Part shown: positions 30,218 to 41,132 of the stretch, in pieces
Numbering within the stretch: the stretch's first letter is position 1
How the letters are laid out: each line of letters begins with the position of its first letter
Source of the DNA: Schistocerca nitens
Taxonomy: Eukaryota > Arthropoda > Insecta > Orthoptera > Acrididae
Length of the DNA stretch: 64,000 nucleotides
Direction: 5' to 3'
NCBI RefSeq assembly: GCF_023898315.1
Contig: NC_064619.1
Span: forward strand, 479,177,376-479,241,375
The notes under the pieces: generated by a model
The model's database searches: none
Told to the model about the DNA's origin: nothing
Seen by the model: only the letters and a program-made list of their open reading frames with translations
Made by a program: the position numbers and the translations under genes

Positions 30218-33200
30218 ATGAGAGACATTTTGCTAGATGAAAAGGAAAATAATATAGATACATTTTTACATCCTGTTATTGAAGTATGTGTGGGTAAGAA
30301 TAAGTTCACTGCAGTTTTAGATTCTGGGAGCCCATTGAACGTCATTAGTGAATCAGTTTTTCGTATATGTGAAAGAACTATTGCCTGTCCTGTGTTACCT
30401 ATTTCTAAAACTACAATTCGAGGAGCGATTTCTGGAAAAGGTGTGGAAGTTAAACAACAGACCAACCTAAATTTCATTTGTCAAGGATACGAATTGTCTG
30501 CTAATTTTATTATTGTTCCATTACTCAGTACACAGATTATATTAGGTATGGAGTTTCTTAACGCACATAAGGCAATTTTGAACTTTAAAGAAGGAAGTGT
30601 GAATTTGACTGTTGCCGGAATGCCGAAATGTTTGAAATTTTTCGAGTGTTTAGCAAGATCTGAATCAGATACAAAATGTTTAAGGTTTCTTACTTCTGAT
30701 GCTTTCGTTGAGCATTATGACGACAGTGTGTTTATTCATGACAATGACAATAGATACAGAGACGCGATGGAGGATATAATTAGTAGCGAAGAATTAATTA
30801 ATGAAAAGGTTAAAAAAGCTGAAGTGCCAGATGACGTTGCAAGAGAAGAGCTGCACCATATTTTGACTTCACATGCTACAGTGTTTAGTCATCACACAGG
30901 AACTATACAAGGCTTACAATATTTATTTAAAGTTAAAGAACACACACCATTTCGAGGAAAAACGTATGCTATTCCTTTGGCTTACAGAGACAAGGTTAAG
31001 AATGAACTTCAATACATGTTAGATCAGGGCATTGTTGAGCAAGCAGTCAGTCCTTATACCAGCCCATTACACGTTGTTCTTAAAAAGGATGGATCAATTC
31101 GTTTGGTTCTGGATTCCAGACAGATAAATAATATTATTATTCCTGAAACTGACCGTCCACAAAATTTAGATGAACTTCTTCAACATTTCCATGGAATTAA
31201 AGTTTTATCCACGATTGATATGCGCGCAAGTTTTTGGCAAATAGAACTCCACCCTGATTGTAGAAAATATACTGCTTTTTTAGCCTTTGGTAACTGTTAC
31301 CAGTTTCGGAAATTACCGTTTGGACTTACTGTATCTTCAGCAGCATTCATTCGTAGCTTAAATGAAATTTTACCTGTTTGTCTTCGTGACAATATTACTT
31401 CTTATGTTGACGACATTCTTATTGCTAAACGTTCTTGGAGTGAGCACAACAAAATTTTGGATTCATTATTACGTATTTTTGCACGAGTTGGCATGACAGT
31501 GAACTTGGAAAAATCAGAATTTGGTCGTTCTCAGGTGAAATTTCTCGGTCACATTATTTCTACAGAAGGTATTCTTCCTGATCCAAAAAAATTAGATGCT
31601 ATTCGTAATTATGCTGTTCCTACCACAAAACGTGATGTACGTAGTTTCCTTGGTGTCTGTAATTTTCTTAGACGCTTTGTTAGATTGGACAATTTGGCCA
31701 CACCTCGTTTATGTGAACTATCTGGAAAAAATTCTAATTGGTGTTGGGATGAGGAAGCTCAGTCAGAATTTGAACAACTTCGTGATGCTTTAGTTGCTGC
31801 TCCACTTCTTTCACATCCGGATTTATCTAAAGATTTTTGTTTGGCGACGGACTCATCATACAAAGGCCTAGGTGCACATTTATTTCAAGAGATAGAAGAA
31901 AACGGCGTTGTAGTACAGAAGACTATTGCATTTGGAAGTCGTGTTCTCTCTAAATCCGAAAAGAATTATTCGATTACGGAACTTGAAGCTTTGGCTGTTG
32001 TATGGGCTTTCACAAAATTTCGCACATTTTTGTTTGGCAGACATACTAAGGTTTACACCGATCATCGAGCTCTGGAATTTCTTATGTCAACAAAATTAAC
32101 TCACGGCAGATTGTCACGATGGGCGTTGTATCTACAGGAATTTGATTTTAGCATTGTTTACATACAGGGATCTTCAAATATTGTTGCTGATGCTTTATCA
32201 CGTGCACCTATGGGTTTGAAACAAAGAGCTGAAGAGGACTGCAAAGAAAACCATTATTGTTTGATGTATATTCAAGGTGTTGCGTTTGAGAACTTTATTT
32301 CGTCTTCGCTCCAGGACATCGCTAAGGAGCAAAACAAGGATCCAATCTGGAAGGACATTAAGGAGAAGTGGAGGAGAAAGGAAAGCGTAGCGATTAGACA
32401 GCATTATTTAGTTCGCAATGATATTCTTTTTAAACGAAAATCGGTCGAAAACTCTGTTTGGTTAGTTTGTATTCCTGATGAGTGGGTCAATAAATTGATT
32501 TGGTACACACATTTCAGTTATGCGCACTTTGGTCCCAGAAAATGCTTTCATAAATTACGAGAAAATTGCTACTTCAGTAATATGGAAAAACGTATTCGAT
32601 TTGTTCTTGCCAAATGCAAATTATGTCAACAGGCTAAGCCGCCAACTGTTTCTCACAGAGCACCGTTGTTTCCTATCATTCCAGCGAAATTAAAGGACAT
32701 GGCTGCAGTCGATTTGTTCGGTCCAGTGGTTCGTTCTACTAATGGTTTTGCGTACATTTTCGTAGCAGTGGAACTGACATCAAAATATGTGTGTTTTACA
32801 CCGTTACGCAAAGCAACAGCTCGCTCAGTATCTAACGCTTTCATCAAACATTTTCTTAAAGAAGTTGGTCATGTTGACAAGGTTATATCAGATAATGGAT
32901 CACAGTTTCGCTCTAAAATTTGGCTTCGTACTCTACGGCGTCGTAAAAATAAACCAATCTTCATTTCACTTTTTCACCCTCAATCTAATGCTTCAGAGAG
33001 ATGGATGAAGGAAATCAATAAATTGTGTCGTCTTTATTGTCATCAGAATCACAGAACGTGGGATCAGTATCTTCATCTTTTTCAAAACATTCTGAATGAA
33101 CTTCCTAATGATTCAACTTCTTTACCGCCTACACTGATATTAAAGAATAAAGCACCGACAAATCGCATTTCTGAAACCGTTCCTTTTCCGCCTTCACGGA

Positions 33201-33508
33201 AACTGCGGCATTCTGAAGTTGTCAACCTGGCTCTACAAAATATTGCATCGGCGGCTGCTAGAAGAGAGAAATCAGCGAAACGTCCTGGTCGTTTAAAAAT
33301 CTTGTCAGTTGGCCAGAGGGTGTTAATTGAGTCCCACCGTTTGTCTCATAAAGGAAAGGGCTTGTGTCGCAAATTTTTTCTGCTTTATAACGGTCCATAT
33401 AGAGTTCGCAAAATTATACATGATAACACTGTTGAAGTAGAAACTCTTAAATCTCGACGCTCTAAGGGAATACATCACATATCTAACGTAAAAATTTTTG
33501 TGGAATGA
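30218..33508 (+). CDS. pol: gypsy Pol polyprotein (PR-RT-RH-IN)
   Basis: 1096 residues from the first Met; the frame is open from 30134. Order: aspartic protease with AVLDSGSPLNVIS (about residue 35); RT with LKKDGSIRLVLDSRQIN, motif A STIDMRASFWQI and catalytic SYVDDILIAK (about 395); RNase H with its acidic residues in DSSYKGLG, TELEALAVVW, YTDHRAL and VADALSR; integrase with an HHCC finger (HFSYAHFG to CKLCQQ, about 765-810), Asp in AAVDLFGP, Asp in ISDNGSQF and Glu in SNASERWMKE, 34 residues after the second Asp; then a GPY/F-type module (LLYNGPYRVRKI, about 1060). All catalytic residues I can check are present. The protein would reverse-transcribe and integrate the element. Expression probably needs passage of the TGA at 30131. 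Confidence 0.95.
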   Translation: MRDILLDEKENNIDTFLHPVIEVCVGKNKFTAVLDSGSPLNVISESVFRICERTIACPVLPISKTTIRGAISGKGVEVKQQTNLNFICQGYELSANFIIVPLLSTQIILGMEFLNAHKAILNFKEGSVNLTVAGMPKCLKFFECLARSESDTKCLRFLTSDAFVEHYDDSVFIHDNDNRYRDAMEDIISSEELINEKVKKAEVPDDVAREELHHILTSHATVFSHHTGTIQGLQYLFKVKEHTPFRGKTYAIPLAYRDKVKNELQYMLDQGIVEQAVSPYTSPLHVVLKKDGSIRLVLDSRQINNIIIPETDRPQNLDELLQHFHGIKVLSTIDMRASFWQIELHPDCRKYTAFLAFGNCYQFRKLPFGLTVSSAAFIRSLNEILPVCLRDNITSYVDDILIAKRSWSEHNKILDSLLRIFARVGMTVNLEKSEFGRSQVKFLGHIISTEGILPDPKKLDAIRNYAVPTTKRDVRSFLGVCNFLRRFVRLDNLATPRLCELSGKNSNWCWDEEAQSEFEQLRDALVAAPLLSHPDLSKDFCLATDSSYKGLGAHLFQEIEENGVVVQKTIAFGSRVLSKSEKNYSITELEALAVVWAFTKFRTFLFGRHTKVYTDHRALEFLMSTKLTHGRLSRWALYLQEFDFSIVYIQGSSNIVADALSRAPMGLKQRAEEDCKENHYCLMYIQGVAFENFISSSLQDIAKEQNKDPIWKDIKEKWRRKESVAIRQHYLVRNDILFKRKSVENSVWLVCIPDEWVNKLIWYTHFSYAHFGPRKCFHKLRENCYFSNMEKRIRFVLAKCKLCQQAKPPTVSHRAPLFPIIPAKLKDMAAVDLFGPVVRSTNGFAYIFVAVELTSKYVCFTPLRKATARSVSNAFIKHFLKEVGHVDKVISDNGSQFRSKIWLRTLRRRKNKPIFISLFHPQSNASERWMKEINKLCRLYCHQNHRTWDQYLHLFQNILNELPNDSTSLPPTLILKNKAPTNRISETVPFPPSRKLRHSEVVNLALQNIASAAARREKSAKRPGRLKILSVGQRVLIESHRLSHKGKGLCRKFFLLYNGPYRVRKIIHDNTVEVETLKSRRSKGIHHISNVKIFVE

Positions 33509-36159
33509 CATACTTGTGAGAAACCAACAGTTTACGTAAACATGGAGAGAGTACAAGGATACCGCGCTGTGTTTGGCGGCGGCACATACTCAAAGCAACA
33601 GTCAGTCTGCGCGCCGCACAAGGCAGTCGTTGACCGCAAACAATTACCTTCCTACGTCACGCGCCTACAGCTGATCGAGCGCTCAGTGCGAATGCACTGA
33701 CAGACGTAAACAAATACACAGTCTAATTTCTCCGACTAAATTCTGTATAAAGCTATAAGGACTTCATAAATTATGTTATTAACGTTCAGTATTTTTCAGG
33801 ATACGGTTGTATAAAGTATTTAAGACCTTCAGGTAAATTCTGTGCGTGTCCGACGTTAAGACGACTTGCTTTGGAGAAAATTTTCAGGAAGAAGGTCATT
33901 TCGAAGATGAAACTAATAAACTAAAAAGGGTAACTATTAATTGAGTTTATTTTTCAGGTAACATAATTTCACTTAGGTACGTACTTTAGACGTAATTTGC
34001 TGCTCGCGATTACGTGACTCATACTTTGTGCTAAATTTTATGTTCTATGAAATTACTTGTGAAGCGACGTGCTTGTGTACATTTACTGATTTTGACAATT
34101 ATTGATTAATGAACAGTGTTATTACTTGCGTATATTATGCATCGCTTGGCTGCTATGCTTTTTCACTGACGTCATATTTTTTTTATTATGTGCCTGCTGT
34201 GCTTAGTTATTTAAATTATAATTGTCACCTGATTAATTGTGCTGATGTGGTTAGATATGTAAGTTATACTTTGTGATTTATCTGCTTGCGCCTTCATGTT
34301 TACTTATTAAGATTACATATGAAGATTTATTTGCTTATGGCGATGTGATTCTAATGACCTGTTTATTGTGTAAGGCATGTTTGCTGCTGTGCGTATGGAT
34401 TGCATATTTACACATTTCTGTTTTGTTGTCATAACTACTCTTCAATCTAGTATATAGAAATGCTGATATACTGTGTACAAATATAGAGTAGGTTACACTG
34501 TGGTATTAATTATAGATTGTTCACTTGGCAGAGCCTCGTTGTAGGGATTGTGCTGCATCCACTTGTTGACATTCTGTTCTCTACAGGTATATTTACTCGC
34601 TATTGCATGTTTTGCTTACGCTCAGTGCCTTATATTTTTAAGATAAGAAAATGAACTGCTATAATTCGACGAACGACATTAGTAAAAGAAAGTCATAGAA
34701 GTCACATGAGCTGAGGTTTTATGGAAGCTGTATAAATTTATGCTAATAGGAAGGAAGCTAACGACATGACAGACCAAAACTAGGTTTAGACCATTGACAG
34801 TATTACACTGCATTTTTCGTGAGCAATTGAAATAGGAAGTGACACTTGACACAAGGAATACTCCACATGATTGCTTCTGCCATGATTCTTGAAGTGGTGT
34901 ACACACTGTGAAATATTATGATTATTCACACTCCGTAATCGTACTTAATTACTGAGAGTTATTCGAACTAAGTCTGTTAGAGGTCATGTATGCATTTCTT
35001 TTATTTAATGATGGACAAGGAACCAAAATGTATCTTATAATTTATAATGAGTAGAAAATTTGGGTCAGATGGAATACACAGAGGTTGTGTGTGGACAATG
35101 TGTCTTCGGATTGCATGGGATGCTGAATTGAAGTTGCACTAGGATTTTATCTGTACTTGTTCGAGGAGACTGACTAGAGGAAAGAGTTGTTATGGAAGTG
35201 AAATGATATTGGTGCTGAGGTTTATATGTATCGACGTATTATTGAAGTATTAAGATTAAGTGATGATTATTGGAGGTTGGTGGATAAGAGGTAAAGTAAA
35301 TGAGGAGCATATTTTTTTTTGTTGGTCCATATGGAACAAGGAGGATAAAGATGGCAGACTAGAACACTCAAGTAGAAGGAAGATTGTCTACACACACACT
35401 TTGTCAAATCACTAAGCAGTATACACTTTTTTTTGAAGAGAGGAAGTATTTGCATATCTTGGCTCACTGACAGTTGTTCAGCAACAGTACAATTTGATCT
35501 GGCTTGGCAAACATTGGTCTAGACATGATGACTATGACGTTGACTAACTATTATTGACTGTTATACATTGCTGCCACTACTACTTGATACACATAATGAA
35601 CATAAAATTTCGACAGAATTGCATTTACACAGTTAACACTATTCAATTACACAGTAGCACTTAATGAGGATGAAAGATGAGTGGATGTGTTTTGTGTGTT
35701 TTCCTTTCCTAATCCTACCCACCTATCTCCTAAATATTATTTTATTTGTTGGTAGTGGCTTGCACTGACACCCATAAATATTATAGGTTAACTGTTATTG
35801 TGTACTGTAATAGTTAATGTGACAATTAACTGATATCATTTGTGTGTTTATTATGATTTGTATGTTTAGTGTAAGAGCATTGATTATATTTTGTTAAAGA
35901 AATTGTATGTGCATTCAAACTATTGTTCATGACTGAACTGTCTCAGTAGTTATGGTGAATAGTATGGACTGTTACTTGCACTTTTTCTACATGCTTGGTG
36001 CCACAAGGACATGTTTAATTTCTGCTGATGAACTGTGTGATCAGTGATTGTAAAAAAAAATTATGGACTGTTACTTGTACCTTTTCTACAATATTGGTGC
36101 CACTAGGACATGTTTAATTTCTGCTTATAAACTCTGATGAACAGTGTGATCAGTGACAG

Positions 36160-36880
36160 TGTATTTTATTGAACTGCTTCTGCTGAGAAATGTGACTTGT
36201 TGCTGTGTGTACCTGCTCAACATTGCTGGGTACCACTGATGGACTGTTTCTACTGAAAAGATGTCACCTGTTGCTGTGTGTACCTGCTCAACATTGCTGG
36301 GTACCACTGATGGACTGCTTCTACTGAAATGGTGTTACTTGTTGATGTCTGCACCTGCTCAACATTGCGGGGTACCACTGATGGACTGCTTCTACTGAAA
36401 TGAAGTCACCTGTTGCTGTGTGCACCTGATCAACATTGCTGGGTGCCACTAATGGACTGCTTCTACTGAAATGGTGTTACTTGTTGGTGTCTGCACCTGC
36501 TCAACATTGCTGGGTGCCACTGATGGACTGCTTCTACTGAAAAGATGTCACCTGTTGATGTCTGCACCTGCTCAACATTGCTGGGTGCCACTGATGGATT
36601 GCTTCTACTGAAATGAAGTCACCTGTTGCTGTGTGCACCTGCTCAACATTGCTGGGTGCCACTGATGGACTGCTTCTACTGAAATGAAGTCACCTGTCGC
36701 TGTGTGCACCTGATCAACATTGCTGGTGCCACTAATGGACTGCTTCTACTGAAATGGTGTTACTTGTTGGTGTCTGCACCTATTCAACAGTACTGGGTGC
36801 CACTGATGGACTGTTTCTATTGAAAAAATGTTACTTGTGGTATTTGCACCTGTTGACCATTGCTGGGTGCTACTGCTGGA
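36160..36880 (+). repeat. 71-bp minisatellite inside the gypsy element
   Basis: About ten imperfect units of roughly 71 bases, each with CTGCTCAACATTGCTGGGT and GATGGACTGCTTCTACTGAA. Units vary (TGTTACTTGTTG against GTCACCTGTTGC), giving a higher-order pattern. Confidence 0.9.
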
Positions 36881-37260
36881 ACTGTCAACTGCTTATTCTT
36901 GGGCTATGGAAAGCGTTTATGTGAATATTTGTATAAACTGATTTATTGTGTATTACTGTTTGTGGAAAGTTATGAGACTCTTACCTGCACATATTCGTCA
37001 TTGCTGACGCTATTGATTGAACTGTTTAACCACATAATACTTGTATAAACTGTTATGTAAAGTCACATGTATGAAAGAATTTGTATTGCTTACTGTATTC
37101 TATATAATAGGTTATTGAAAGGTCAGTGCAAAGCCAAAATTTTATCTAGTTATATGATATTTACGTATTAATATTATCTTTTATTTTTGTCTGTATTTTT
37201 TTGACGAATTTGGTGGTATTTTCACCACCAATGCTGGCAAAAATACCATCAAATTCTAGC

Positions 37261-37277
37261 CGTGGAGGAAGGGCATA
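37261..37277 (+). promoter_or_regulatory. polypurine tract of the gypsy element
   Basis: GTGGAGGAAGGGCATA directly before the 3' LTR; the purine core is GGAGGAAGGG. It is the expected primer site for plus-strand DNA synthesis. Confidence 0.75.
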
Positions 37278-38016
37278 TGAAAGGTGGCTACACTGAGCCA
37301 CAGCGCCAGAGATCGCTAGAGAGCATTGTTCCGCCGCCTCCACGGGCTGTCATTATTGAGATGTGCTAGAGGTCACTGCTTGGGGAGAGCTGGTAGTAGT
37401 CAGTTGGTGTTCAGATGTGCTAGTAGGGAGTGCTTGCTGAGATGTGATACTGAAAAGTTCTTGTTCAGATGTGGTAATAGCGAGGCGGTGTGGAGATATA
37501 TTGTAATTATGAGAGTGATTTTGGTCAATATATGAAGGTAACGAAACTTGATTTATTTTTCATTATTTCCATGTTTTAAATAATGTGTCATTACAGGTTC
37601 AGTCAACAAAGCATCTGGCTTGGGTTCTTGGATTAGAGTGTAATTGTGGTTCTCTTGAGTAATTATGGTATTTGTATTTTCTTTAATTAATTCAGTATAA
37701 TGTTATTTAAAAATTGTTGTGTTGTTGAAGAAGAACCGTGCCAGATGCGTACGTTGAGTCACACTCCCACACACAGAACAGTTACTCTTGTGCTTGTTGT
37801 TGCGTTGGTTTTATAGTTGCTGGGGGCTTAATTAATTAACTGTGTTAATGAAAATTTCCATTTCATTCTTTGTTATTGTTCTAAGCAGTCAGATTGCGTA
37901 ACAATAACAGTCAGGGCCAACCGTTACGAGACTTCGTAATCGGACAGACAGCTACTAAAGCAAAAAAAAAAAAATTTAAATTATTAGCATTAATATTTTT
38001 ATTAAGCCCCCATGCA
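37278..38016 (+). repeat. 3' LTR of the gypsy element
   Basis: 739 bases, matching the 5' LTR with about a dozen scattered differences up to about 37960. A block of roughly 45 bases (A-run at 37962-37974 and following) then does not align with the 5' LTR, before the shared end TAAGCCCCCATGCA. Confidence 0.95.
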
Positions 38017-38299
38017 ACGTTTTAGTGTGTACATTCGAAGGTTCAGCAATGTGCATTGCACAACCATTCGACGGCAATCGCGTCTTACTGTAGGTACGCC
38101 TGCGGCTTAGTTGAGACATGACCGTCGGATACCGTACACCTCGCTTATGTGCTGTGAAGTTTTCTCAGCAAGGCTTGGTGCTGGAGACGCGTTTTGAGTT
38201 CCTGCGCTGTGGAATCTACAGAAATCCCTTCGGTAGTACACCCTGTTGGATGAAGCAGCTTAATTTTTCCCACAAGGCATCAGGCAATAACTTCCATGG

Positions 38300-38440
38300 T
38301 ACTATAGGGAGCTGTAGAGGGTAAGAACTGGATAGGAAGACAGAGATTGGAATACATCCAGCAAACAATTGAGGAGGTAGGTTGCTAGTGCGAAGGAGAG
38401 AAATTCGTGGCAGGCCGCATCAAATAAGTAATCAGAGTGA
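38300..38440 (+). pseudogene. LINE ORF2 C-terminal scrap
   Basis: Plus-strand codons give GRQRLEYIQQTIEEVGC, and a nearby frame gives WQAASNK-like sequence. This matches the extreme C-terminus seen in CFDP2/RTE-like LINE proteins. Only about 45 codons remain. Confidence 0.45.
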
Positions 38441-38719
38441 TGACTAAGAGCTCATAACCGAGGTACAAGTTCTCGTTTTACCTCAATGTAACGGAGGTGC
38501 ATGTTTTCATTATACCTCAGTAAGATTACAGGCTCTGTCTGATTACTGGCTTATTTATCCTGGTTCTTGATGTTAACCTGCGAAAGGTTCTTGGCTCCTT
38601 TACGACTCCTTGTCCTCATTTAGAGGTAAGATAAGGCCGAATCTAGTTCGACGCGACTCATTTGACGGCTGAGGCTCATTCGCTGGCTCTATATACTCAC
38701 ATGATGATGCTGTGTCCTC

Positions 38720-40160
38720 CAATCGCATCGAACCACACGACTCTGGGTATTATTTTGCGAATTATTCTGGTTGTTCTGTTATTATAGGAAGGCGTGTCCC
38801 CAGCACAATTATTATTGTTGTTTTGTGGGTACACTGCCATTGTAGATTTCCATATATATTGGTATTTCCGTTATTATGGCGGTTTGGGTAGTTACGGTTT
38901 CCATTGTCATTCCTGTTCCTATTCAAATTGTTTCGCATGTTATGATTGCTGTTGTACACTGGATGGAAACGCAAATTTTTTTTCATTCGGCGAATTCGGT
39001 CCATAGTTCAGAGGAGTTGGATCTGCGTTAAACGGATGATTATCCGATCCTACATAGCTAACAAAGCTTACACCTCGAGACTTAGGTTGACTGTACTGTT
39101 GCGACTGCGACACGTGGGCAGTGTGACTGTTGTTATTTCGAGAGGCACGTGTGAGTTCCTGGATTAAATCCAGTCAGTCGAGTCCAGACGAAGTATTCTA
39201 TATCTTTGTCTGGAACTTGTATAAGTTTTTCATGCATCTCAAACAGTAATTTTGCTGTTAGTATCCGCAACAGATCACTTTAGGGAACATGATCGTCGTA
39301 ACAGTTCACCATACTCAGGTCCTTCACATCTTGAGCTACCTTGACGTGGATTAAGGGTTCTGACCCAAAAATATTTTTCCTCAATCTCTCCCGAACAGTG
39401 GCTGATCAAAATTTGTTCAGGAAAGCACGTTCAAACTGTCTGTAGTCGATACAGATATCCGGTGTTTTGATTGTCCATACGGCGGGCGTCACCTTGTAGA
39501 TAGCCTATCACATAATATCTTTTGACGGTCAGTCTATGTCCTACGCAAAGCCGTTCTGAATGATTTAAGAATAACGAGAGGGAAGACAATTCTTCTCTGT
39601 GATGGATACCTGAGACTGAGGATGTTTTAGTAAATTCTCGTCTAGTAATACAGTCGACAAGTTAGGTACTGCCTCGGATTATACAACAGGTCATTGGAGG
39701 ATAACTGAGCGCCAGACTGTTTTCATTACAAAAATTTTCTGCATTTTGCAAGTGGCTAGATCTTCCACTTACGGGTGCAAGCATGGGTGAGAAATGGGTC
39801 ACCCTTTCCTGTAACCGTCTTAGTTCCTTTTGAAAATTAAACTGTAGAGACATATTTTGTTACCAAACAGGCAGGTCTTCGTCAAAATGTTTGTTTAAAT
39901 TTTTTAAATTTATGAATCTGTTCTGGTTTTGCAACCTAATTGCTGGGAAGGTGTTCAGTCATCGAACTTTCCACGGCTCGCAGTATCTCTTCACTAATAC
40001 ATGTATCGATGTCCTTATCTTTGTTCCGTCCATTCAATATAATTACTGATAAACCTACGAATCTGTGCATCGGACTGTACATTCAAACTATTTGCCTGTT
40101 CCTCAGTGAAATGTTACACTTTACACCAAGGTGTATGCTCAGCATCATGGAGCGTGATAG
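38720..40160 (-). pseudogene. decayed gag-like remnant (minus strand)
   Basis: Minus-strand fragments include an Asn/Arg-rich stretch (NLNRNRNDNGNRNYPNRHNN, 38762-39004) like the tail of the gypsy Gag above, and upstream pieces suggesting an older gag: RVRTLNPRQG, MSLQFNFQKELRRLQERVTH (39853-39794) and HFTEEQANSLNVQSDAQIRR (about 40110-40060). Stops and frameshifts are frequent. It may be a remnant of a different gypsy family. No LTR was found for it. Confidence 0.4.
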
Positions 40161-40739
40161 TTTTACCCGTGAGCTTATTCATATTAGTAGACAAGGTCTG
40201 ACAAATACACCCATCAAAGTTTTGCATCACCCCGGCTCCCAGAACTCCTCCTTTAGACAGACGTTGACTGTGGATATTCTATCACAGATACAGTCCTTTT
40301 CACTGTTCAGAGATGTCGCTAAACCAGCCCAAAGATGTAAACAACCACGCATGAGCAGCGCCTATTAGACAGAGGGGATCCGACAGCCGATCAATTCCAG
40401 TCATTGCACCAGGACCGAGGTACACGGGTCGTGATGCCTGTAGTTCAGCCATGCCTAGACTGTCAATACCGCGATTCGATCGTGCCCGCATTGTTACTTT
40501 GTGCCAACTATGTGCCAAGAAGGGCTCTCAACGAGGGAAGTGTCCAGGTGTCTCGGAGTGAACCAAAGCGATGTTGTTCGGACATGGAGGAGATACAGAG
40601 AGACAGGAACTGTCGATGACATGCCTCGCTCAGGCCGCGCAAGGGCTACTACTGCAGTGGATGACCGTAACCTACGGATTATGGCTCTGAGGAACCCTGA
40701 CATCAACGCCACCATGTTGAATGATGCTTTTCGTGAAGC

Positions 40740-41132
40740 GGTGGTGGTGGTTAGTGTTTAACGTCGTTTCTCTGCCTCGTGATGACTGGGTGTTGTGTGA
40801 TGTCCTTAGGTTAGTTAGGTTTAAGTAGTTCTAAGTTCTAGGGAACTGATGACCATAGATGTTAAGTCCCATAGTGCTCAGAGCCCTTTGAACCATTTTT
40901 GTTTAACGTCCCGTCGACAACGAGGTCATTAGAGACGGAGCTCATGCTCGGGTTAGGGAAGGATTGGGAAGGAAATCGGCCGTGCCCTTTCAAAGGAACC
41001 ATCCCGGCATTTGCCTGAAGCGATTTAGGGAAATCACGGAAAACCTAAATCAGGATGGCTGGAGACGGGATTGAACCGTCGTCCTCCCGAATGCGAGTCC
41101 AGTGTGCTAACCACTGCGCCACCTCGCTCGGT
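40740..41132 (-). repeat. SINE B copy 1, minus strand, with 12-bp duplication
   Basis: Head near 41131 (ACCGAGCGAGGTGGCGCAGT, A-box-like) with a B-box-like GGTTCAATCCC; the body reads towards the tail near 40741. Perfect duplication TTTTCGTGAAGC at 40728-40739 and 41133-41144. It is itself split by a headless SINE A at 40766-40899. Other copies: 49022-49278 and 55640-55845. Confidence 0.92.
40766..40899 (+). repeat. headless SINE A variant inside SINE B
   Basis: 134 bases bounded by the duplication TGTTTAACGTC (40755-40765 and 40900-40910). The 3' two thirds match the SINE A body and CCATTTTT tail, but the 5' part (GTTTCTCTGCCTCGTGATGA) replaces the whole tRNA-like head. There is no B box. 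Confidence 0.88.

Larger units (their letters stand above)
33509..37277 (+). other. gypsy 3' untranslated region, no env
   Basis: About 3.8 kb between pol and the 3' LTR without any ORF above about 75 codons and without an env-like signal peptide or transmembrane pattern. It is AT-rich. It contains a ~95-base imperfect direct duplication (about 35963-36160) followed by a minisatellite, and ends in the polypurine tract. Confidence 0.7.
26874..38016 (+). mobile_element. complete Ty3/gypsy LTR retrotransposon, 11.1 kb
   Basis: Two LTRs (26874-27604 and 37278-38016) start TGAAAGGTGGC and end CCCCCATGCA. They are flanked by the 4-bp duplication ACGT (26870-26873 and 38017-38020). Inside, in order, are a primer-binding site, gag, pol (protease, RT, RNase H, integrase), a long untranslated 3' region with a minisatellite, and a polypurine tract. 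Both large reading frames are open. No env-like frame is present. LTR differences over the alignable ~670 bases are about a dozen, so the insertion is not brand-new, yet the ORFs survive. Confidence 0.95.

Noticed and set aside
36160-36880. possible coding repeat protein in the gypsy 3' region
   Set aside because: Units of 71 bases are not a multiple of three, so the frame changes each unit, and stops occur in all frames.
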